From an uncultured Trueperaceae bacterium (lineage in GTDB: Bacteria; Deinococcota; Deinococci; Deinococcales; Trueperaceae), in NCBI GenBank assembly GCA_937907415.1, contig CALCHY010000389.1, positions 1 through 15,410 on the forward strand: a stretch of DNA of 15,410 nucleotides, in the 5' to 3' direction. Position numbers and translations under genes: made by a program. How positions within the stretch are numbered: the stretch's first letter is position 1; each line of letters opens with the position of its first letter. Of this stretch, positions 1 through 5,544 are shown piece by piece. The notes beneath the pieces were generated by a model that ran no database searches, had not been told where the DNA came from, and saw nothing but the letters and a program-made list of their open reading frames with translations.

Positions 1-192
1 GCCGTGCTTACGGGCCGCCTGGAACAGCTCGACGCCGCCCGTCACGTTGAGGTCGTCCGTGAGCGCCAGGTAGCGGTAGCCGAGGGCCGCGGCGCGCTCC
101 ACGAGCGTGGTTGGGCTCGCCGTGCCAGCGCCGAGGCTGAAGTAGGAGTGCACGTTGAGGAGAGCCGTCAGTCGCTCGTTCTCGCCACCCAC
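1..192 (-). CDS. C-family DNA polymerase (DnaE/DnaE2-like), N-terminal PHP fragment, cut by window edge
   Basis: Only the first 64 codons are in the window. The translation reads LLNVHSYFSLGAGTASPTTL, then a helix and the strand YLALTDDLNVTGGVELFQAA. This is the start of a PHP domain as found at the N-terminus of bacterial replicative (DnaE) and error-prone (DnaE2) polymerase alpha subunits: the HSYFSL motif is metal motif I and ALTDD the second strand. I chose the GTG at 192-190 because an in-frame TGA lies two codons upstream and a purine-rich Shine-Dalgarno (GGAGGGGG) sits about 7 nt before it. The gene overlaps the 3' end of the upstream DUF6504 gene by about 25 nt, so the two are probably translated together. 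DnaE and DnaE2 cannot be told apart from this fragment; the small DUF6504 neighbour, as I recall it beside DnaE2/ImuB-type translesion genes in actinobacteria, makes the damage-tolerance paralogue somewhat more likely. Confidence 0.85.
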   Translation of the reverse strand, partial: MGGENERLTALLNVHSYFSLGAGTASPTTLVERAAALGYRYLALTDDLNVTGGVELFQAARKHG

Positions 193-479
193 CAGTCATC
201 CCCCTCCCGGAACAGCTCTAGTTGCGCGCCGCCTTCCAACTCGAGCAGGTAGTAGTCGCGGTGGAGTTCGCGTGGTTCCCACCAACGACCGTCGTAGCGC
301 CACGAGTCGAGGATGCTAGCCACGCGCCTGGTCGGCACCGGGCGGCGCGGGGCCCGGCGGGCCGGGGCTCCGCGTGCCGCGGCGGGGGAGGGGAGGCCCC
401 CTGGGGCGTCCCACGCGACTGTGGTTGGCGTGTCGGCCTCAGAGAGGGCGACTCTGGCTTGGGTCATGAGCAGGCGCAT
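168..479 (-). CDS. DUF6504 family protein
   Basis: This is a small soluble protein of 103 residues. After a short N-terminal segment (ARVALSEADTPTTVAWDAPG) comes a Pro/Ala/Arg-rich linker at about residues 30-50. The C-terminal half has the core RRVASILDSWRYDGRWW and a strand-rich tail ending in LELFREGDDWWVARTSD. This pattern (basic strand, 'W-R-x-GRWW', then YYLLEL and the ELFREG..W turn) matches DUF6504, whose biochemical role is unknown. I start at the ATG at 479 rather than the upstream one at 512 because ACGAGGT precedes it at proper spacing and the conserved region begins just after. It overlaps the start of the polymerase gene and shares its promoter, so it may be a polymerase accessory factor; that is inference from context. 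Confidence 0.75.
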   Translation of the reverse strand: MRLLMTQARVALSEADTPTTVAWDAPGGLPSPAAARGAPARRAPRRPVPTRRVASILDSWRYDGRWWEPRELHRDYYLLELEGGAQLELFREGDDWWVARTSD

Positions 480-536
480 GTAACCTCGTCTGGATGGTGC
501 TTGGGCTGCCAACGGTGCGAGGCGACGCCCCGTTAC

Positions 537-551
537 CCCCAGTTACTGGGG
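537..551. promoter_or_regulatory. Palindrome at the start point of the DUF6504-polymerase promoter (candidate operator)
   Basis: CCCCAG-TTA-CTGGGG is a perfect 6-bp inverted repeat with a 3-nt centre, or 7 bp if the centre pairs. It lies immediately downstream of the -10 hexamer on the minus strand, so it covers the expected transcription start or forms a stem-loop at the very 5' end of the mRNA. A repressor site (for example for a damage-response regulator) or a 5'-end stabilising hairpin are both possible. Confidence 0.45.
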
Positions 552-558
552 TATTGAG

Positions 559-587
559 AGGATAGGTCGGTCTTCTGGAGGTGTCAA
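559..587 (-). promoter_or_regulatory. Sigma70-like promoter for DUF6504-polymerase operon
   Basis: Read on the minus strand, TTGACA (587-582) is followed after exactly 17 nt by TATCCT (564-559). The -35 is a perfect match and the -10 a good match to the housekeeping consensus. Transcription would begin near 552, leaving a leader of about 73 nt before the ATG at 479. I found no comparably good promoter in the opposite direction for the divergent nuclease gene. Confidence 0.65.
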
Positions 588-631
588 GCGGGCCTGTAGT
601 AGCTTGGCTTAGCCGAGGGGAGAGTGGAGGC

Positions 632-2587
632 GTGCGGAAGATCACGAGTTGGCTGGTCGTCGTCCTACTGACGTTGACCCTGGGCGCTTGCTCCTCGCGG
701 TCGAGCCCCAAGGCCCGGCTCGGCGCGGGCGGCGCAGCCGGGCAGACGGCGCCAAGCGCCGGCCAAGCGACCGATGGACGCAACGAGGCCGCCGCCTGCA
801 ACGCGCCAGCCACCAAGATCCACGCCGTGCAGGGCCGTGGCGCCGCCAGCCCGCTCGTCGGCGCCACCGTCACCATCCAGGGCGTGGTGGTGGGCGACTT
901 CCAGCGAGGCGACGGCGACACGCCGTTCGGCACGAACCTGGGAGGCTACGCCGTGCAGGAGGAGGACGCAGGCGCGGACGGCGACCCGCGCACCAGCGAA
1001 GGGGTGTACGTCTTCGACTCGCGCACGGACGTCGCCGTCGGCGACCGCGTGCGCGTAACGGGCCGCGTGGTGGAGTTCAACGGCCTCACCGAGATCTCCG
1101 ACGTCAGCGCCGTGATCACGTGCGCAAGCGACGTTCCGCTGCCGACGCCGGCGCGCATCTCGCTGCCGCTCGACGCCGTCACGGACCTCGAGGCGTACGA
1201 AGGCATGCTCGTCACCTTCCCGCAGCAACTAGTGATAGCCGAGTACTTCGACTTCGACCGCTACGGCGAGGTGTGGTTGGCGCTCCCGCGGGCCGGGAGC
1301 GCCCGGCCGCAGCAGCCGACCAGCTGGCTCGACCCGCGCTCCCGCGGCGTGACCGACGCCATCAGCTACCTCGAGCGCTCCCGCATACTGCTCGACGACG
1401 GCCGGGGCAGCCAGAACCCAAGCCCCGCCCGCCACCCGAACGGCCTGCCCTACGACCAAACGAACCACTTCCGCGGCGGAGACATGCTCGCGAACGTCAC
1501 CGGCGTACTCGACCACAGCTTCGACACCTACCGCGTGCAGCCGACGACGGGCGCCGACTACTTCGCCACCAACCCACGCGGGGGCGTGCCAGCGGTTGGC
1601 GGCGAACTGCGCGTGGCGGCTTTCAACGTCCTCAACTACTTCGAGGACTTCGGTAACGCATGCGGCCCCAAGGGGACGGCAGAGTGCCGCGGCGCCGCCA
1701 ACGCACCCGAGTTGAAACGCCAACGCGCGAAGATCGTGGCTGCCATCAGCGAACTCGACGCCCACGTCGTGGCGCTCCTCGAGATCGAGAACGATGAAGA
1801 CGAGGGCGCCATCAGTGACCTCGTCGCCGGCCTCAACGCGGCGGTCGGCGCGGGCGCGTACGCTCACGTCGAGACGGGAGCCATCGGCGGCGACACCATC
1901 CGCGTGGCGTTCATCTACCAACCAGCGCACGTAACGCCGGTGGGCGCACCGGCAGTGTTGAACAGCGCGGCGTTCGTCAACCCAAGAAACGCGGGCGAGG
2001 CGCGCAACCGGCCAGCGCTAGCACAGACCTTCGCGCAAGTGGGTGGCGGTGTCTTCACGGCGGTAGCCAACCACCTCAAGAGCAAGGGCTCGAGTTGTGG
2101 CCGTGGCGACGACGACGCCGTCCAGGGCAACTGCAACCTCACACGCACCCTCGCCGCCGAGCGCCTGCTCGCGTGGTTGGCGACGGACCCGACCGGCGCA
2201 CGCGACCCCGACTACCTCATCCTCGGCGACTTCAACTCGTACGCCCTCGAGGACCCCATCCGCGCCGCGCTCGCCGGGTTCGACGGGGTGAACGACACGG
2301 CGGACGACCTCACCGACCTCCTCCGAGAGTTCGAGGGCGACGCTGCTTACACGTTCGTCTTCGACGGTCTGGTTGGCTCGCTCGATTACGCCTTCGCCAC
2401 CCCGTCGCTGCGCGCCCAGGTGACGGGCGCGGCAGCGTGGCACATCAACGCTGACGAGCCCGACCTGATCGATTACCGCAACTCCTTCAAGTCGACCGCG
2501 CAGCGCGGGCTTTACGCTCCCGACCCGTACCGCTCGTCCGACCACGACCCCGTAGTGGTCGGCCTGACGCTGACGGGCGGCCACTGA
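632..2587 (+). CDS. ExeM/NucH-type extracellular endonuclease, predicted lipoprotein
   Basis: This 651-residue secreted nuclease probably cuts extracellular DNA, for defence, nutrient recovery or matrix turnover. The start is set at GTG 632 because it gives a short lipoprotein signal (VRKITSWLVVVLLTLTLGAC) with lipobox LGA-C and lipidated Cys20; the longer GTG start at 581 would bury the signal. Residues about 60-165 form the OB-fold-like domain common in this family (HAVQG, VTIQGVVVGDF, GDRVRVTGRVVEF), flanked by C56 and C164, which may form a disulfide. From about residue 325 comes the endonuclease/exonuclease/phosphatase domain: AAFNVLNYF (N332), LLEIEND (E384), NHLKSKG (H481), LGDFNSY (D533, N535) and SSDHDPVVV (D637, H638). 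All the expected catalytic and metal-binding positions are present. Cys344/Cys352 and Cys489/Cys501 match the two paired cysteines usual in ExeM relatives. The toxin-antitoxin pair begins 44 nt downstream on the same strand but has its own AT-rich leader. Confidence 0.88.
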   Translation: MRKITSWLVVVLLTLTLGACSSRSSPKARLGAGGAAGQTAPSAGQATDGRNEAAACNAPATKIHAVQGRGAASPLVGATVTIQGVVVGDFQRGDGDTPFGTNLGGYAVQEEDAGADGDPRTSEGVYVFDSRTDVAVGDRVRVTGRVVEFNGLTEISDVSAVITCASDVPLPTPARISLPLDAVTDLEAYEGMLVTFPQQLVIAEYFDFDRYGEVWLALPRAGSARPQQPTSWLDPRSRGVTDAISYLERSRILLDDGRGSQNPSPARHPNGLPYDQTNHFRGGDMLANVTGVLDHSFDTYRVQPTTGADYFATNPRGGVPAVGGELRVAAFNVLNYFEDFGNACGPKGTAECRGAANAPELKRQRAKIVAAISELDAHVVALLEIENDEDEGAISDLVAGLNAAVGAGAYAHVETGAIGGDTIRVAFIYQPAHVTPVGAPAVLNSAAFVNPRNAGEARNRPALAQTFAQVGGGVFTAVANHLKSKGSSCGRGDDDAVQGNCNLTRTLAAERLLAWLATDPTGARDPDYLILGDFNSYALEDPIRAALAGFDGVNDTADDLTDLLREFEGDAAYTFVFDGLVGSLDYAFATPSLRAQVTGAAAWHINADEPDLIDYRNSFKSTAQRGLYAPDPYRSSDHDPVVVGLTLTGGH

Positions 2588-2590
2588 CAG

Positions 2591-2624
2591 ATGATAGTCT
2601 AGGAATGTCATATGATAGTTAGGA
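2591..2624 (+). promoter_or_regulatory. Direct repeat in toxin-antitoxin leader (candidate autoregulatory operator, with -10-like element)
   Basis: ATGATAGTCTAGGA (2591-2604) recurs as ATGATAGTTAGGA (2612-2624), one base shorter and offset by 21 nt, which is two helical turns. The second copy overlaps a TATGAT -10-like hexamer (2611-2616) and reaches the ribosome binding site AGGAGG (2621-2626). The stretch is clearly AT-rich beside its GC-rich surroundings. Xre-type antitoxins usually repress their own promoter by binding repeated sites, which fits. No good -35 is visible at standard spacing, so the exact promoter is uncertain. Confidence 0.5.
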
Positions 2625-2631
2625 GGTGAAC

Positions 2632-3093
2632 ATGGCAGTGCAGACTTGGAACCCAGAACCCGCGCCCGTCGGCGCCGAGGCGGCAGAGCGCACCGTCGCG
2701 CGCCTCCTGCGCAGCAAGGACGTCAGCCTCAAGGACGCCAGCCGCCGGATAGAGGAGGGGTTACCCTTCCGCGTTTTCGCGGAGCTGTGCGAGGCGCTGC
2801 GCTTGACGCAGGCCGAGTTCGCCGCACTCTTACGGATAAGCGAGAGCACCCTCTACCGCCGCAAGGCGGCGGGGCGCTTCGAGGCGACCGAGAGCGACCG
2901 CCTGTGGCGCTACGTCGTCCTGTACGCCCGCGCGGTCGAAGTCCTCGAATCGGCGGCCGCCGCCGTCGAGTGGCTGCACGCGCCGGCCGCGGCATTAGGG
3001 CAAGGCGCGCCACTCGACGTCGCCAAAGACGGACCTGGCACCGAGCGCGCGCTGGCCATCCTCGGCCGCATGGAGCACGGCGTCTTCGGGTGA
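2632..3093 (+). CDS. Type II toxin-antitoxin antitoxin, Xre/MbcA/ParS family (DUF2384)
   Basis: This is a 153-residue antitoxin that should bind and neutralise the RES toxin encoded next and repress the shared promoter. A helix-turn-helix region lies at about residues 57-81 (LRLTQAEFAALLRISESTLY, then a basic RRKAAGR). The preceding part (RIEEGLPFRVFAELCEAL) is the usual N-terminal lead-in. The C-terminal toxin-binding domain has VEWLHAPAAALGQGAPLDV and ends AILGRMEHGVFG, the characteristic 'GxxPL...G...v..iL.RmEHGv' signature. ATG 2632 is chosen over GTG 2626 because AGGAGG ends 5 nt before it, whereas the GTG lies inside the Shine-Dalgarno. The stop overlaps the toxin start (GTGA), coupling the two. 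Confidence 0.9.
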   Translation: MAVQTWNPEPAPVGAEAAERTVARLLRSKDVSLKDASRRIEEGLPFRVFAELCEALRLTQAEFAALLRISESTLYRRKAAGRFEATESDRLWRYVVLYARAVEVLESAAAAVEWLHAPAAALGQGAPLDVAKDGPGTERALAILGRMEHGVFG

Positions 3094-3557
3094 TAAGGGC
3101 ATGGCGCATCCTCAAGGCGCGCTACGCGGCAACGGCGTTCGATGGTGAGGGCGCTCGGCTATACGGCGGTCGCTGGAACTCGGTCGGCAGGCCAGTCGTG
3201 TACCTTGGTTGCACCCCGGCCATCGCGGCGCTCGAGGTCCTGGCGCACAACGCGCGGCCTGCCCTGCTAGAGGCGAGTTACGTGATCATCGAGGCGCGCC
3301 TGCCAGACTCAGCCGTCCTCGACATCGACAGAGCCGCACTGCCCTCAGGGTGGGACGACGCGGCAGACGCACGCAGCACGGCCGCCATCGGCGACGCCTG
3401 GTTGGCTTCCGGCGCCAGTCTGGCGCTGCGGGTGCCTAGCGCCGTGCTCCCCCTCGAGAGCAACCTCGTCGTCAACGTGCGCCACCCGCGCTACGCAGAG
3501 ATGCAAGTGGGGGAGCCGCGGCCGTTCCGCTTCGACCCGCGCCTGGCGGGGGCGTAG
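3090..3557 (+). CDS. RES-domain toxin of type II toxin-antitoxin system
   Basis: This 155-residue toxin starts at GTG 3090 and overlaps the antitoxin stop by 4 nt. RES toxins of the MbcT/ParT group act on NAD+ (phosphorolysis or hydrolysis) or ADP-ribosylate a target, stopping growth when the antitoxin is lost. The family hallmarks are visible: WRIL near the N-terminus, ARLYGGRWNSVGRPVVYLG (R28, Y38), AALEVLAH (E49), a later LRVPSAVLPLESNLVVN (S117), and the closing RHPRY...PFRFDPRL. R28, Y38, E49 and S117 are at the positions expected for the conserved Arg, Tyr, Glu and Ser of the active site, so the toxin looks intact. The same reading frame stays open far upstream, but that part is a shadow of the antitoxin gene. 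Length is normal for the family. Confidence 0.9.
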   Translation: MIRAWRILKARYAATAFDGEGARLYGGRWNSVGRPVVYLGCTPAIAALEVLAHNARPALLEASYVIIEARLPDSAVLDIDRAALPSGWDDAADARSTAAIGDAWLASGASLALRVPSAVLPLESNLVVNVRHPRYAEMQVGEPRPFRFDPRLAGA

Positions 3558-3571
3558 CCGCTGGCAGCGGC
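3557..3571. terminator. Short hairpin between convergent toxin and SPFH genes
   Basis: GCCGCT-GGC-AGCGGC forms a 6-bp GC stem right at the toxin stop codon, in the 31-nt gap between two convergent genes. There is no T-tract on either side, so any terminator function is weak or Rho-assisted; it may simply protect the 3' end. Confidence 0.3.
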
Positions 3572-3588
3572 CTAGCGCCTCGCGCCGA

Positions 3589-4488
3589 TTACTCCCCGAC
3601 CGTGATGAACGGCAGCGTGCTGCCTGGCAACATGGTGCTCGGCAGCACCCCGTCCCACGCCTCGGCCGTTATCAGGCTGACGAGTAGCGGATTATCGCGG
3701 AGCGCCTCGCCCTTGGCGCGGATGGCGCTCGCTTCGGCGTCACCCGCCAAGCGCGTGGCTTCCGCTTGAGCCTTGGCCTCCGCGACGCGTGCGTCCGCCG
3801 CGCCCTGCGCCTGCGTGACCACGATCTGCGCCTGGATGCGCTGCTGCTCGAGCTCCTGACTGCGGCGCTGGACCTCGACCTCAGCCATCATGCGCGCCTC
3901 GACCGACTGCTCGTAAGCGGAGCTGAAGGCGATGTCCTCGACCTGCACCGACTCGATGACGACGATGGCCGGATCGATGACTCCCATGACGGCGTCGAAG
4001 ACCTTCTGGTTGAGGGAACTGCGCTGCTGGATCGCTTCGACGGCGTTGAACTGGCCGAACACCGTGCGGAGTAGCTCGTTGACGCGGCGATCGATGAGGC
4101 GCGAAACGAGGCCCTCCTCGCTGCCGAACTGCGCGTAGACCTCGTTAACCTTCTCAGGCACCAAGCGGTAAGTCACGGACATGCGCAACTCGGCAAGCTG
4201 CTGATCGCGGGAGTAGGTCTCCATGCGGTCGTAGATCTTCGAGTTCGTCTGCACGCGCATCATGACGACGCGGTCGATGAGCGGCACCTTGAAGCCAAGT
4301 CCGGGCTCAGCGATGCGCTCGACCGCACCGAGGCGCAAGACCACGCCGCGGTAGCCCTGATCGACTGTGAACACGCTGGAGAAGAGCACGACCGCCGCCA
4401 GCAGTAACACGATGCCGACGATGATCAAGCGGTTGAGGGGTAGCGTTGCCGACTTGCGCCGGGAAGTAAGCATTTCGAACTCGTCCAT
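3589..4488 (-). CDS. SPFH/prohibitin-family membrane protein
   Basis: This 299-residue single-pass membrane protein has a short cytoplasmic N-terminus, then one transmembrane segment at about 19-40 (NRLIIVGIVLLLAAVVLFSS). A PHB/SPFH domain spans about 41-205: FTVDQGYRGVVLRLGAV, EPGLGFKVPLIDRV, a YSRDQQ strand and VNELLRTVFGQF. A charged, Ala/Gln/Glu-rich coiled coil follows at about 195-265 (AEAKAQAEATRLAGDAEASA). The tail AEAWDGVLPSTMLPGSTLPF resembles the prohibitin C-terminus. Relatives form ring-shaped oligomers that organise membrane microdomains or regulate FtsH proteolysis (HflK/HflC). No partner gene is adjacent, so which role applies is open. The ATG at 4488 has AGGAG 8 nt upstream. 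It is transcribed alone, with about 225 nt between it and the isomerase gene upstream. Confidence 0.88.
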   Translation of the reverse strand: MDEFEMLTSRRKSATLPLNRLIIVGIVLLLAAVVLFSSVFTVDQGYRGVVLRLGAVERIAEPGLGFKVPLIDRVVMMRVQTNSKIYDRMETYSRDQQLAELRMSVTYRLVPEKVNEVYAQFGSEEGLVSRLIDRRVNELLRTVFGQFNAVEAIQQRSSLNQKVFDAVMGVIDPAIVVIESVQVEDIAFSSAYEQSVEARMMAEVEVQRRSQELEQQRIQAQIVVTQAQGAADARVAEAKAQAEATRLAGDAEASAIRAKGEALRDNPLLVSLITAEAWDGVLPSTMLPGSTLPFITVGE

Positions 4489-4531
4489 GTGAGTGACTCC
4501 TGTCGTGAGCTTCTCGCTGCACGAAGCACGG

Positions 4532-4579
4532 GCGACCGGTCGCTCCCCGAACTTGCTCGCAGGCAGGCGGATACGCCTG
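4532..4579. other. Palindrome and stem-loop in SPFH gene leader
   Basis: Two symmetric elements lie in the 5' leader: a 12-bp perfect palindrome GCGACCGGTCGC (4532-4543), and a stem-loop CAGGCG-GATA-CGCCTG (6-bp stem, 4-nt loop, 4564-4579). Either could be a regulator site or an RNA structure affecting expression of the SPFH gene. In GC-rich DNA such short symmetries also arise by chance. Confidence 0.3.
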
Positions 4580-4601
4580 GTTCTCGCGGTCGCCCGCCCC
4601 G

Positions 4602-4607
4602 CTTATA
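4602..4607 (-). promoter_or_regulatory. Candidate extended -10 promoter for the SPFH gene
   Basis: On the minus strand TGC-TATAAG is a good extended -10 element (TGn followed by a near-consensus hexamer, 4607-4602). No clear -35 is seen 17 nt upstream, as is acceptable for extended -10 promoters. It would give a leader of about 105-110 nt before the ATG at 4488. The rest of the gap (4608-4713) shows nothing I can name. Confidence 0.4.
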
Positions 4608-4713
4608 GCAGAGCTAGTGACTCATGGTACAGGCTGGCGGCGTTCGGCTGCGTTCGCTCGTTCATCCTGTTGGCTCGGCCCCTCGGTGCGCCGCCGCGCC
4701 GGGGGTGAGACGG

Positions 4714-5544
4714 TCATGCCACCGTTGCCAGATACCGGTCTTGCAGCAGCCGCAGAACCTCGTCAACGGGCCTTGCCCACAACGCCTCGTTGAAGATCTC
4801 GACCTCGATCGGCCCCAAATAACCCGCTGCGTCGACGGCGAGCCGCAACCCTCGGATATCGATGTGGCCGTCGCCCATCATGCCGCGCCCGGCCAGCATG
4901 TCTGGTAGGGGCACTATCCAGTCGTTGACGTGGAAGCCGAGGATGCGCTCCGCGGTCGCGCTGATGTCGTCCTCCACCTGCGGATACCACCACACGTGAT
5001 AAACGTCCACCACCACGCCAGCCCATGGCGAAGCCAGTCGCCGGGCGAGCGCGTTCGCCTCGCCCAAGGTGACTATCACGGAGCGGTCGGCCGCGAACAG
5101 CGGGTGCAGAGGCTCGATGCCGAGCCGCACACCGCGCTCGGCAGCGTACGGCAGCAACGCGCTGATGCCGTCCTCCACCATCTGACGCGAGCCGCGAATG
5201 TCCTTAGCCACCACCCCGCCGCACACGAGCACGAGCACGTCGGTGCCGAGCACTGCTGCCTCATCGATGGCGCGCCGGTTCTCATCGATGCGCGCGTCGC
5301 GCTCGGCTTGCGTGGCAGCCGGGAAGAAGCCCCCACGGCACAAGCTCGACACGCGCATGCCAGCGTCCTTGATGGCGCGTGCCGCCTTGTCAGCAGGCAC
5401 GAGGGCGAACTGTTCCCGCCACGGGGCTATCCAGCCGATGCCAAGCCGGGCGCAGGCGTCCACCATCTTCAGCAGGTCAGCGCCGCGCACAGTCGCAGTG
5501 TTGAGGCTCAGGCGCTCGAGGCTCCGTGCGCTGTTTGCGCTCAC
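4714..5544 (-). CDS. Sugar phosphate isomerase/epimerase (xylose-isomerase-like TIM barrel), last gene of the operon
   Basis: This 276-residue soluble metalloenzyme starts with GTG at 5544 and overlaps the DUF993 stop by 4 nt (GTGA). The AP_endonuc_2/xylose-isomerase-like fold is clear from strand-end metal ligands in order: LGIEPLHP (E144), GVVVDVYHVWW (D180), GFHVNDW (H205) and IEVEIFNE (E249). These make a divalent metal site for enediolate-type isomerisation, epimerisation or lyase chemistry on a keto-sugar. The loop GRGMMGDGHIDI (219-230) is typical of the IolE/IolI/OtnI-like branch. The N-terminus SLNTATVRGADLLKMVDACA fits the first beta-alpha unit. Placed directly behind a Gfo/Idh/MocA oxidoreductase and a DUF993 protein, it probably handles an oxidised intermediate of the same pathway. 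The exact substrate cannot be inferred. Confidence 0.85.
   Translation of the reverse strand: MSANSARSLERLSLNTATVRGADLLKMVDACARLGIGWIAPWREQFALVPADKAARAIKDAGMRVSSLCRGGFFPAATQAERDARIDENRRAIDEAAVLGTDVLVLVCGGVVAKDIRGSRQMVEDGISALLPYAAERGVRLGIEPLHPLFAADRSVIVTLGEANALARRLASPWAGVVVDVYHVWWYPQVEDDISATAERILGFHVNDWIVPLPDMLAGRGMMGDGHIDIRGLRLAVDAAGYLGPIEVEIFNEALWARPVDEVLRLLQDRYLATVA

Noticed and set aside
581..631. GTG at 581 as the start of the nuclease
   Set aside because: It would place 17 polar residues before the lipoprotein signal; the GTG at 632 gives a normal signal and lipobox.
439..933. Minus-strand open frame spanning the divergent promoter region
   Set aside because: It covers the DUF6504 leader and the nuclease start in antisense, with no recognisable domain.
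649..1656. Long +-strand open frame (335 codons) inside the nuclease gene
   Set aside because: Arg/Pro-rich translation with no domain; it is a frame shadow of the ExeM-type gene, whose motifs lie in the other frame.
2646..3089. N-terminal extension of the RES toxin frame (a 303-residue protein)
   Set aside because: The extension is low-complexity Arg-rich shadow of the antitoxin gene; the RES domain starts at the GTG overlapping the antitoxin stop.
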